NCBI GenBank assembly: GCA_038503065.1
Contig: JBCAMK010000001.1
Coordinates: 806,001 to 870,000 of the forward strand
Direction: 5' to 3'
DNA: 64,000 nucleotides
Origin: Paragyromitra xinjiangensis
Lineage: Eukaryota > Ascomycota > Pezizomycetes > Pezizales > Discinaceae
The notes below the pieces were generated by a model, which saw nothing but the letters and a program-made list of their open reading frames with translations, did not search any database and was not told the DNA's origin. The position numbers were made by a program, and so were the translations under genes. The stretch's first letter is position 1, and each line of letters opens with the position of its first letter. Positions 13,474 through 23,947 of the stretch are shown here, piece by piece.

Positions 13474-14268
13474 AGAGTTTTTCCTGGTGTTTTGTGATTT
13501 CGGAGGAAGGGTTTTTGGAACTGCTTCGGTTTTGGATGTTTTATCGATGATAGGGATCATGTTCGCGGTGTGGAGGGGGTTGATTTGAAATACAAGGATA
13601 TAAGAGACCCATGAATCTCAAAGATGCTTTAAAATGCCTACGGTGCGTAGCAGCCATAGGCAGTAGGGGATTGGAACGAGCCTATTTAAAATGTATCCAC
13701 AAAGATAGTATAATCTTCTATCAAACCATGGTGATTTATTGCCTAAACAGCGCACTGCGCACTGAAATGCAGCAATACATAGTAGCTCGTAAGCCAGACA
13801 CGAATATTAATCTTGCTGAAATAAAGATAATGCTAGCCATTCATTGCGGGGTACATTCCTAAGGAATGCATGTACCATCTAACTTAGCCTTACCACTACC
13901 ACCATTTTGAGAATCACTAATCCTTTCATCTCTGAACACGATTCCCAGCCTTTTAACCATCACGTACCAAAGAAAACTAAGCAAGCCTCCAAGCTAGTCA
14001 TTTCAGTCAAACTCAAACTATTTGAGAGTTGTTGTCCTACCAATCACAACACCGATGCCATCACACGCAAACTCTCACAATCGCTCGCAGCTCATCGATC
14101 ATTGATACCAACCCCACGCTAACCGCATCCGACCACCGGAAACCTCCGAAAATAACAACTACGACAATTCAAGCTCCAAACGAACACCTTCAAGTAACCA
14201 CCACCACCACTACAACCAGCTCCCACAACCCCCAGTTCTCACCTCATAACCCCCAGCACATCCCAATC
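13474..14268. other. Intergenic interval with one copy of a dispersed 45-bp repeat
   Basis: This 795-bp interval holds the 3' UTR of the secreted protein gene and the promoter of SPC1. Positions 13638-13682 carry a 45-bp sequence that recurs at 35782-35826 with three differences. The last 150 bases are C/A-rich, as usual for 5' leaders here. An 83-codon open frame (13611-13862) overlaps the repeat and is not supported as a gene. Confidence 0.5.
13638..13682 (+). repeat. Dispersed 45-bp repeat, copy A
   Basis: Begins CTACGGTGCG and ends GGAACGAGCC. It matches 35782-35826 at 42 of 45 positions in the same orientation. In copy B the same sequence is the 3' half of a stem-loop; here I could not find the partner arm, so this looks like a truncated copy. 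Confidence 0.7.
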
Positions 14269-14684
14269 ATGGACCAAATTCAAAGCATCATCGATGGCTT
14301 CATCGTACGTTCCCCCCCTCCCCTCCAAGAACCCCAGCTAACAAAACCAGGACTTCGAGGTTCGCACATCCCCCAATCTACCCGCAGCACCTCTAACACA
14401 GCACAGGGCCAAAGTCTCGCAGAAACACTAACGACCGCGATCCTCATCATCACCGGCGTATGTCCCCCCCTCCTCACATCCCCTAGTGCTGGGCTAACAC
14501 ACCACAGCTCATATCCTTCCTCGTCGGCTGGTTCCTCTCTGATCTGAAATACACCGTGTACATCGGACTCTCTGGAACCGCGCTCACCTTCCTCGCCGTT
14601 GTGCCCCCGTGGCCATTCTACAAGCGAAATCCGCTAACGTGGTTGGCTGTTGCGAGTGAGGAGGATGTGAAGAAGGAAAGGTAG
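14269..14684 (+). CDS. SPC1: Signal peptidase complex subunit 1 (SPC12 family)
   Basis: Four exons: 14269-14304, 14351-14359 (9 nt), 14407-14457 and 14508-14684, encoding 90 residues, close to the 94 of yeast Spc1. The order is family-typical: a short amphipathic N-terminus (MDQIQSIIDGFI), DFEGQ across the micro-exon, a first membrane span (ILIITGLISFLVGWFL), a short loop with SDLKYTVYIG, a second span, then the signature PPWPFYKRNPLTWL and a charged tail. Spc1 is a small non-catalytic subunit of the ER signal peptidase complex that sits around the active subunit and helps exclude membrane proteins from cleavage. The 9-nt exon has a weak donor (GTTCGC), but including it restores the conserved DFEGQ. 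It is convergent with GPI16, 330 bp away. Confidence 0.92.
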
Positions 14685-15014
14685 AGGACACGTGGAAGGT
14701 GGACGTAGGATGCGAGCGCTTTTGAAGCGGGATTGTATGATAGGTGTTAGGACTGAAACGGGATATTCACGATTGCAGGGCAATTGGGAGTAAAATGGAG
14801 TATTGTTTGACTACTCGTAAACTGATCGCACACGCCCATTTGGGAGTAAGGCTTGACGAGAAAAACCCTTTATTATGCACGCTCATTTTCTACCGCCCAA
14901 CTCTCATATCCCCACTTAATCTCAACTTACTATACACGCCATCCCCCAAAAAAGAACCAAATAGGTATTATACAAAGAAACCCAACCAAACAAAACCCCA
15001 TTCCAAAACCCCCT
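14685..15014. other. Convergent 3' intergenic interval (SPC1 / GPI16)
   Basis: This 330-bp interval lies between two stop codons. It is A/C-rich towards GPI16 and should contain both 3' UTRs. I see no other feature. Confidence 0.5.
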
Positions 15015-17053
15015 TTACTCAGTCTTAAGTCTCTCCCCCATCCTCCTCCTCGCTCTAATCCTCCCCACCACAGCCATAACCCGCTCCTTCACCACCTTAA
15101 CCAGATTCATCCTCTCCTGCTCATCCGCACCAATAAACCTTCTAACCAGTAAATTAAAAATACTCCCAAACGCCAACGCCATAACCGTGCTCGTGAGAAT
15201 AATAACATTATACGGCATACTAAAATCCGGGGTAGGCAGGGAAAGAAGCAGCGATGTAGTACGGATCGAGAATGTAGTACGATACCCACCCTCCTCCTCC
15301 TCGAGAATCGAGATAATCGCCGGACTATACCACAATCAGTAACAGCAACCAAGAGCTAAACGATACTACTCACGCAATATCAAACCCACGGTTTGCATCC
15401 GGCGGATACTCAGTGTAGCGTAACACGGCCTTATCGAAATCATACGTAACGAGCACGGTGCTATTCGGGGGGACCTTCATGCGCACTTCGAGTTGAGTCC
15501 CGCGACGTCGGTCTAGTGCGGGACGGTAGTAGATCTCTTGTACGATTTTAGGGGGGGAGGGGGGAGGGGGTGTGAGTTTGGCTGAGAAGGTGTGGAGATA
15601 CGGTTTCATGAACCAGGGGAGGGACTCGAGGTATACGAATTCGACGGAGTGGTCAGGCGAGGGGTTGTGAAGGACCGCTTGGACGCCCCCGCGCTCTTGT
15701 CCGTGCCCGGTGAAGGAGCGGGATGCGTAGAGGGGGGGTTCGTGGTGTGGGGGTGGGATTGGCGGGGATTGCGAGGGGAGGATTATGTCGAATTCTTTGT
15801 TTTCTGGGGGGTGTTAGTTTTGTAGATTATATCCAGAGAGGGTTGTACCTTCGAGGACGAAACATCTGAGGTTGTCGCCTTGACGTCGTTCCTGGGAGCC
15901 GACGGAGACGAAGATGGGGCGTTGGTCTGGGACGCTCGCGCAGACGTGTACTGGTTCGACACCGGGGACTTCGGCGAGAGGACAAGACCCGCGGATGGGA
16001 CGACCAAACATCTCCGAGAGCGACCAGGGAAGATCTGAGACATGATCGAGAGGGAAGCAAGAATCGCTCCCGGCATATGGTTTCTCCGGATCACACGCCA
16101 TCTGTTCGATATGCGGTGGTCTCGGGATAACCGAGTCTATTCCCAACCAAGTAAGAAAATGAAGGAGGAAAAATAGATAGACGTAAAACACATAATATCA
16201 CTCACCCTTCTTCCTCAACGAGCGCTCCACATCCAACACCATATCCACAGTCTGCACCATCTGCAACTGACACCTCTGCCCCTCGCCCTCCCCCTCACAC
16301 ACCGGCGTCACATCGATGCTCATGCTCTGCCACTGCGCATCAAACAACTTATGTCCATCCAACAAGCTCGAGATACCCGCCTTCCCCTTACACGGCAGCA
16401 ACTTCAAAAACGGGGTTAAATTCTCCGTACACACTGGTTCCCTAGGCAGCGTCCCATGTAGCAAATGCAATCTCGCCAACGTATCTTCCGAGTGATGTCC
16501 ATCCGGACGAAAACTCATAACAGGTCGAATCGTGCGCGTAGAGTCAATGAAATTAAGGGATGCACAAAACAGCCCAGAAAGCGCGTTATTGAGCGTTGTC
16601 CACCGTGCGTCCGCTTCTGTGTCGTCTGCAGCTTCTACCCACGCCCAGAGCTCAACTCCAGTGCCCCCGCCGGTTCGGCCGTCCCAGATTTGGGACCCCC
16701 ATTGTTCGGCGTCCCAGCGACCTAGGGTGAATTTGAGGTGGAGTTCTTTGGTTTGGCTGACTTGCAGGATTTGTGCAAGGGAGCGGGGGAAGATTGAGTG
16801 ATGGTTATCGAAGGTGCCATTACTCACGAAGCGGAATGAGGCGAGTCTAGAGATGATAGAATTGTTAGTTAGTCCGTGCTGTGGATTTTGGAGAAAAGGA
16901 GACATACACGGAGTTTCCCGGGAGTGTCTTGAGCAGTAGATTCTCATCGTAGGAGCTGTGCTCCGTGCTGACGCCGGCAGCAAGAGCTGAAGCTGAAAGA
17001 GATAGTATTCGGAGGAGGGAGCCTGCCGACCGTAATGGAGTTGGTAATCGCAT
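15015..17053 (-). CDS. GPI16: GPI transamidase subunit Gpi16 (PIG-T)
   Basis: Five exons on the minus strand: 17053-16908, 16846-16206, 16136-15849, 15803-15374 and 15324-15015; 604 residues, normal for the family. A signal peptide (about residues 1-26) precedes YDENLLLKTLPGNSVLASF. Family blocks follow in order: FPRSLAQIL, TKELHLKFTLGRWD, SFRPDGH, the cysteine block CTENLTPF...LLPCKGKAGISSLLDGH (Cys188 and Cys201), FVSVGSQER, then TTSLLLSLPTPDFSMPYNVIIL running into the single C-terminal membrane span and a basic cytosolic tail. PIG-T/Gpi16 is the lumenal scaffold of the ER transamidase that attaches GPI anchors; in this block it forms a disulphide with the catalytic Gpi8 subunit. Every intron is 45-69 nt and needed to keep these motifs in one frame. 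Csf1, linked in yeast to GPI synthesis, is 7 kb away; this is probably coincidence. Confidence 0.93.
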
Positions 17054-19243
17054 GTTAGGAAAGAAGCAAAAAGTTCAATAAAAAGTGACAGCTTCTAGAA
17101 GTCGCGTAGAGCTCAACAGGCTGTTGTTCGTGATGTGTTGGGCAGGGTAACTGTCTCTGCCCCTGAAGTTACCGTGTTAATTGCAAGTGTTCTACTATTC
17201 AGATCATGGTAAATCACACAGTTTCTATTCAGTTATTACTTGAATTAGAACATCTTACTAGAATAATTACATGTAGTTAGGAGGTGCTAATTCTAACACC
17301 TACCCACTCTGCTTTCATCAGGCATGGGACCCTAATTCTATTCTATGTCAACTCTAACACCCTTGGTAGGGTAACAACTGACCATATAACAGTCTCTCAT
17401 TCCCACGAAACCCCACCACACATCTTACCCTCCACAGACAAGGAGTTCTTGGAGCTCCTTATTAACCTCGTCGAAGAAGCTTTAACCACGAAGAGTTTAT
17501 TAAAACAAACACCTGATGCTACCCTCGAATCCAGCAAGGCGCTGGCCAAAAAGCTATATGGCGGTCTCCCTGCTCTTGTCAAAAAATGCAAGGCACTTAC
17601 GGACGAATCCGATAGTGAATTACGCTGTTATAATCAATTCCATCCAAACTTAACGGCTGATGGTGGAAGATGTTATTCAAAAGAAAACATGTACTATCCA
17701 GTTCAATACCTTCATGCTCATCAACACGAGTTATTGTCTTGTAAGTCTTACTGAATATACCCCACCTTAACACTATATTTACACAGAGCAAAGGTGCGAC
17801 CTACCCTTCAACCAAAAAAAGCACAATCTACTTCTCGAGTCAGCAAACTTCCATCTCCGCTCAACCTCACCACTATGCTTAACTACGACAATCATGACGA
17901 CTATCTCTGAGGGAGATAGATTTTCCATCTATACAAGATTCAAAGAGGCTTTAGCGGATTCGGCTGTTTCTGCTAACCTTTCTACCCGTCTTCAGAGGTC
18001 TCAAAGGGACTGTGTCATTGCTGTCTGTGCAGTTAAAGACCGCCCTTTTCATGTCAGTGCCGCATTTTCTGTCCATGAAGAATGTGTAATCATCAAAATT
18101 CTCTGGGATTCACGCAACCGTGTTGGTTCCCGCCATCTACCTGTTTCAGCCGAGGGAGGCAACAGGTGGTTGCATGCGAGGTCTTGGGGTAGATTAGACT
18201 CTTTTGACCGAAGGGCAGATGGCAACTACACACCAAAAACCCTGAGCAGATCGCACCTTTGCTCGTGCCTCTAACTCATTAAACCACACACTTTACCGAG
18301 ACCTCTGAGATTGCTGTAGCATCTCAAGCTTCACCGCCGTTCCTCCCAGTACAATTGAATCGTTCTATGAGAATACGAAATTGGAGCGAACCTATATTTC
18401 GACCAGGGGGGGTATTCTTATGCGAGGGTTCTGATGAACATAAAATTACCTGTCGTTCGGTTCGTATGTTCTTATGGAGCATTGTACTCTATTCACTTCT
18501 ACAACCCACCTCTCCTCGAAGACTGGGTACAAGCCTATATTCATCAAAGGGTTTAATCACGAACCATCATATACGGATTTGATCGCGCCGGCTGTGATGC
18601 CCCCAGAGGCGATAAGCTTACAACATCATAAAAAATGTCTCCCAGAGGACGCCCTACGAGTAATCGTCTCATACAGCGACGCGAGTCGTCTAATATTAGA
18701 TAGTACCCGTCAACAGGTGGGCGAAGATAGTCATAGGAAAAACTGCCTTGAAATCACTTCATTCTAGGAACTTAAGGATGTCCAGAGATGCGTCAGTGGA
18801 TGATTGAAGAAAAGGATCGGGAAACCCTCAACGATTTTCTATTACTAGAACCCGATAGGAGAGGAAGGCTGTGGAAACCCAGAATTGGGCAGAGTTGATC
18901 TGATAACTGGGTATGAAAATGAGTTCTAATCTGCGAAAGACTTTCCTATACATTTCAGACTCGGTGGGAATTCCTCAGTTTTTCCCTTTACATTGAAGAA
19001 ATGCGAAATGTACCGGTTTAAGGTCTACATACATGTCGGATACTGTACTTAATGATTTAAATGCGAAAATTTGGGAAACCCACTGCGGGAAACCATCCGA
19101 GTTAGCACTGCATCCTCAACGTCGAAAACCAACACACTCTCCCCATTAATACGCATATCCCCACATGACGCTAACCGCCCAGCAAAAACCCATAAATTCT
19201 ACTATACAATTTCCCTAAATCCATCTCTAAACCCACCCACCCC
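17054..19243. other. Gene-poor interval with weak coding-like stretches
   Basis: This 2.2-kb interval lies between the start of GPI16 and the stop of the G-patch gene. It contains one possible decayed gene (17284-18274, listed separately), further unassigned frames to about 18770, and one TACATGTA palindrome at 17268. It reads as decayed sequence plus flanking UTRs. Confidence 0.4.
17284..18274 (+). pseudogene. Possible decayed or unrecognised protein-coding region
   Basis: Two open stretches on the plus strand look mildly protein-like. 17284-17754 contains a helical, Lys/Leu/Glu-rich segment (about residues 50-110 of that frame). 17894-18274 begins MTTISEGD and continues for 126 codons. The first has no ATG near its 5' end. 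A plausible intron (from GTAAGT at 17740 to an acceptor near 17787) either creates a stop or leads to a short tail ending about 17910, so the two stretches do not join cleanly. I recognise no domain. It may be a real gene with an unseen first exon, or a relic. Confidence 0.25.
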
Positions 19244-22241
19244 CTACTTCCCCTCCACCCTCATTAACACCTCATCCAGCCCCAACGGCACCCAAACCTC
19301 CCTATTCTTCTTATCCTGCGCCCACACCACATCCCCCCTAAAATACACTACACACCCACCACTCCCACTCGCGCTCGCCGTGATCCTAAACAACGGCACT
19401 CCCGTCCCCTCATGCGCCTTCCGCAATGGAATCAACAAAAGATTATGCTCCGCACACCAATCCTCCACCGCCTCTCTAAACGTCGTCTCCGGCAGTGGCT
19501 CAACCGCACTCTTCGCAACCGCCGCAACCTTCTCTTTAACCGGTTTCGCAGGCCCCGCAGCCGGGGGTGCAAGCTTCGTCGCTGCATCAGCACCGAGGTC
19601 AAGCGCCCGGTTCATCATGTCTAGTCCTTTATTAAACCCAGCGCGCACCCCCGGAGAGTTACGGAGGTCGACAGGGAAGACGTCTTGCCAGAAACTATAC
19701 CATTCCTGGACCTCGGTGAAGCTCGGATCCGCAGTAAGCCATTGATGAAGGACGTTCAGCCATTTCGGGAAGAACTCAGCTTCGAGAAGCTGGCTATAGG
19801 TTGAGATACGGAAGTAGCTCATCCAGGCGAATACCTGCTCTAGTGGTACGAGGTCTTGGTCTGCTGGGTTGACTTCGAAGTCGGCTCGGAGCTTGAGGGC
19901 GAGTCGGGGGAGGAGATGGCGGATTAGTAGTTTTTCGAGCTCGCCGGGACCGAATACTTCTTTCCATGCGTCGAGGCCTTCTACGGTGCCTTTGGATAGG
20001 TCCCAGGAGTCGAGGACGACGCCGAATTTTCGGCGGATGTCGCGGAGGAGCTCTTCCATGTGAGTGCCGAGGTGGGGGAGCCATTGGAAAACCCATGTGT
20101 GAGGGGGTTGGCGGGATTTGCGGCGTTTACCGCCCCGTGGGTTCCAGTCGGAGACGGCGGCGCGGAGCTTGGGGAGGATGAGTTGGGTGAGGATGTTGGC
20201 GTGGATGAAAGGAGGGAGGATGGAGGTCCAGATGTCGAGGAGGGAGAGGACGGGGGCAGGTTTATGGACGTCCCAGTCGTTGTTAATTGCAGAGCGCACT
20301 TTAGGGAGCCAGAGGGAGAAGAGCATGGATTCGTAGTGGGTTGTGAATTCGGACTTGGAGATGAAGCCATTGGTAGCGTATTCGGACTCGGCGTCTTCTT
20401 TAGTTCGGATATGAAGGATCTTGCGAAGACGGCGGAAGTGTTCGAAGAAGAGGAACGGGTCGGAGAGAGGAGACCAGGATGCGAGCTCTTGTCGGAACTG
20501 TTTAGATGTTAGCTAGATACTTGTATATCGGAATATAACAATAACTTACCAATGGATGTAATGCACCAACAGCAACCTCCGATAAATCGTGATCATCAAT
20601 CTCATTCTTATATTCCAACTGCAAAACCTCAAGCTTCGACACAACGGCCTCAACCAAATCATCCCCACGGCCCAAAGACAAACTCTGCAAACTATTCACA
20701 ACCTCCACCATCCCCTGCAACCTCCGTATCTCCTCCGCCTGTTCATCTAACTCCGCATCTAGTCTCTTCTCCTCCTTCTCAATAAACGCCTTCCGATCCT
20801 CCAACCCCTTCCACTCCCCCGCAAAACTCTCCAAATCCCTCCTCGCCCTCCTCGCAATCTTCATCGACTCATCCTCGACCGACGGACCCCTATCCATAAC
20901 CCCCGACGCAGACGTCAACAACTTCGCCTGCTTCCCCGTGTAATCCACAATACTCTTCAACGCACTCGGCACCTCCAACCCCTTCGCACTCGCCGAGATC
21001 TCATCCGCGGTCCTAAACTTCGTCTTCTCCTTCTTCTTCACCCTCAACGGGGTCCCACTAGGTGTAGTGCCCGTCGAAGGGCCCTTTTGTCTCGCTTTCC
21101 TCTTTTTCACCTCCTCCTCACTATCAGATACCTCCTCGCCCCTTAGTCTTCGCGCCCGCTTCGCCTCTGCCCGTGCTACTGGGGTCATTTCCCGGACTGC
21201 ACCGACACCGGCTCCTTGTGGTCGGAGTTTCACCTCGATAGGGTTGAGGATACCCTCGCCGGTTTTTCCGAGGCCTTGCCCAGGCTGGTATCCCATCTTT
21301 GCCATCATTCGTGCGGCGAAGCTGTTTGGGTTGACAGCGGGGGTGGTGGAGGCGCCTTTGTTACCCTTTCCTTTGGTTTTCGAGGGCTCAACTTGAGTGA
21401 ATGATGGGCGGATAACCTGGGGTGCCTCGGAAGATGCTGGGGGAGTGAAGCTCATGCTAGGCATGAAAGCTGCGTTTGCAGCAGAGGAAGAAACGAACCC
21501 TCTACCTAGTGGTGTTTCGAAGGTAGTTTCAGGCTGTGGTGAGGGAGCCATACTAGGGCTTGCAGAAGCCTGGAAGCCGAGACCGACGTGGGCATCCATG
21601 GATGCTGGGGTTGAGGTACCGGAGTTCTCGCCAGAGGCGGCTTTGGTGAATTTGCTGAAGGCACGACCTCCGAGTCCGAGACGTGGCCGGGCCTCGGGTT
21701 CTTCGTCGGCAATGTCCCAGTCTTCAGCTTTGGAGGCTGCGCCGAGCATGGAGCTGGGGTTGGCTGCGGAGCTGGCTTTGGTGAATTTGCTGAATGAGCG
21801 ACCTCCGAGACCAAGACGTGGTCTTTCTGGTTCGTCTTCGGTTTCCCAGGGCTCAGACGTAGTGCTTGCACCTAGCATGGTGTTTCCACGTAGTCCTGCA
21901 AATCCGGTGACTACGTCCTCTGGGTATGCTTCCTCTTCCTCTTCCTCTTCGTCGTCTTCAACAGGTTCTCCTTGCTTGACGAAGCCCATCTTCTTTTCCC
22001 TCAACCGGGTGCTTTTCTTGCCACCACCTTTACCAAGCGACGGGCCATCGTCTTCACTGTCACTGCCAAAGATGCCTAGTGCTGCGCTCTCTTTCAAGTT
22101 TCTTCCAGTCCGTCGTCGCTTTCGGCGGTGGGCGGCGGAAAACTCGTCAGCGGCCTCATCGGGATTCGGGAACTCGAGTTCTTCCTCGTCGCTCGAATCA
22201 GAGCCAGACGAGTCGTAGCCGTAGATCTTGCCCTTGGCCAT
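19244..22241 (-). CDS. G-patch splicing factor, Spp382/Ntr1 (TFIP11) family
   Basis: Two exons: 22241-20550 and 20497-19244, joined by a 52-nt intron; 981 residues. Order: an acidic, serine-rich N-terminus with basic RRKRRR at 39-44; two copies of a RPRLGLGGRxFSKFTKA motif (about 140-156 and 186-202); a low-complexity region; a G-patch (about 306-350, core MAKMGYQPGQGLGKTGEG); a basic linker; a coiled-coil-like segment before the intron; and a C-terminal GCFC/TFIP11 domain (SLLDIWTSILPPFI, LLPRLALKLR, FPKWLNVLHQWL, EVQEWYSFWQDVFP). In yeast, Spp382/Ntr1 activates the helicase Prp43 through its G-patch to disassemble post-splicing spliceosomes. The region before the intron also reads open for 30 more bases, but the C-terminal domain requires splicing. 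It is divergent from NOP1, with 384 bp between starts. Confidence 0.92.
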
Positions 22242-22625
22242 GATGGTGACGCGCGACAGGCGGTGGGATGCTGCCGAGATATTGGATCTGCTGTGACGTT
22301 GAAGTTGAGGAAGCTAGAGCTGGGCTTGTGTTCTCACGTGACCAGCTCAGTCAGCAAAGACCACAAATATCCTAAAAAGGAATTAATATATATTTCCCAA
22401 AACAGACATTTACCGTTAATCCATTTCGGGCAATCGAAAGAAAAAAAGTTTTATCTGAACCTTTCAAGACGACGACCGACTGCAGCTCTTCTCAACCTCA
22501 CGTTCTCTCCCCCACCACCATCCAATCAGCCAAACAGACAACAAAGTCCCCCCCCAATTAACTCCGCTCGCTCAATCCCTCATTGTGCAATCTTTAAGGT
22601 CTCCTGCTTTTGACAATTGTAAGAA
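22242..22625. promoter_or_regulatory. Divergent promoter between the G-patch factor and NOP1
   Basis: This 384-bp interval separates two outward-facing start codons. Towards NOP1 it becomes C/T- and CA-rich with runs of C, as expected for the leader of a highly expressed ribosome-biogenesis gene. I identify no specific factor site. Confidence 0.5.
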
Positions 22626-23947
22626 ATGGCTTTCACTCCAGGCGGTAGAGGCAGAGGCGGGGCTAGAGGTGGTGCTCCTAGAGGCGGTTCCCGTGGTGGT
22701 TCGCGTGGTGGCTTCGGTGGTGGTGGTGGTGGCTTCAGCGGTGGACGTGGAGGTAGAAATTCTCTTTTTTTATAATTTGCTTACTTGGTTATCGCTGGTT
22801 TTCCTGTTGTGGGGATTTCATCTTCACTTTGAGGATGATTTTTTTTTCTTCCATTTTCCCCAATTCTACGATTTACAATGTTTCCCTTCGAATAACCATC
22901 TTCTCCCTTCCTCTCCTCTCTTTTCTACCCCTTCCAAACCCTAGGAAACCCCAATTCCTCCAAACTCGCTTCCCATCCCGTATCATTGACTCCCACTGAA
23001 ACACTCCGTTTCCCATCCACCGCTAACCGTCCAGAAGGAGGATCTTCTCGCGGAACACCTCGCGGCGGCCGTGGCGGCGCCGGCGGGCGTACACCCCGTG
23101 GCGGACGCGGCGCTGCCCGTGGAGGACGCGGAGGACGTGGCGGATCCGCCGGCGGAGCCCGTGGAGGCGCCAAAGTAATCGTCGAGCCCCACCGTCACGC
23201 CGGTGTATTCGTCGCACGCGCAAAAGAAGACATGTTAGTGACCAAGAACCTCTCCCCTGGAGAATCCGTATACGGCGAGAAACGCATCTCCGTCGACACA
23301 CCGTCGACCAACCCCGACGAAGCAGCGACCAAAATCGAGTACCGTGTCTGGAACCCGTTCAGATCCAAGCTAGCAGCTGGTATTCTTGGCGGTCTCGACG
23401 ATATCTTCATTAAGCCTGGCGCAAAGGTGCTGTATCTTGGTGCTGCGTCTGGAACTAGTGTTTCCCATGTTGCGGATATTGTCGGGCCGACTGGAAATGT
23501 GTTTGCTGTTGAGTTCTCGCATCGCTCGGGTCGTGATCTGATTAATATGGCCAAGAAGCGAACGAACGTCATACCGATCATTGAGGACGCTCGTCATCCT
23601 ATGAAATACCGTATGCTCGTTGGTATGGTCGATGTTGTGTTCGCGGACGTTGCCCAGCCCGATCAAGCCCGTATCGTCGGATTGAATTGCCATCTATTCC
23701 TTAAGGAGCAGGGAGGCGTCTTGGTGTCTGTTAAGGCGAACTGTATCGACTCTACTGCCGCCCCTGAGGCGGTGTTTGCGAGGGAGGTGCAGAAGATGAG
23801 GGATGAGAGGATCAAGCCGCTTGAACAGCTGACTTTGGGTATGTGATCTTCATTATGGGAGATGGGCTAGGCTAATTGTGTTGTGTAGAACCGTTCGAGA
23901 GGGACCATTGTATGGTTGTTGGTCGTTATATCCGTTCTCAGTCTTAA
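22626..23947 (+). CDS. NOP1: Fibrillarin, box C/D snoRNP 2'-O-methyltransferase
   Basis: Three exons: 22626-22752, 23035-23838 and 23889-23947; 329 residues. Residues 1-87 form a glycine-arginine-rich domain made of RGG and GGRG repeats, typical of fibrillarin and usually dimethylated. From about residue 90 it is the conserved AdoMet methyltransferase: [37 protein letters not shown], the AdoMet-binding stretch [29 protein letters not shown] and [13 protein letters not shown], ending [17 protein letters not shown]. Fibrillarin is the catalytic subunit of box C/D snoRNPs in the nucleolus, guiding 2'-O-methylation of rRNA and pre-rRNA cleavage. Intron 1 is 282 nt, long for this window; its acceptor was placed at CTAACCGTCCAG because that keeps the RGG frame. 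A longer reading that starts within the intron (22986) would lose the true N-terminus. Confidence 0.96.

Noticed and set aside
22753..23034. snoRNA hosted in the long first intron of NOP1
   Set aside because: Only GGATGAT and one CTGA are found, neither in proper context, with no terminal stem.
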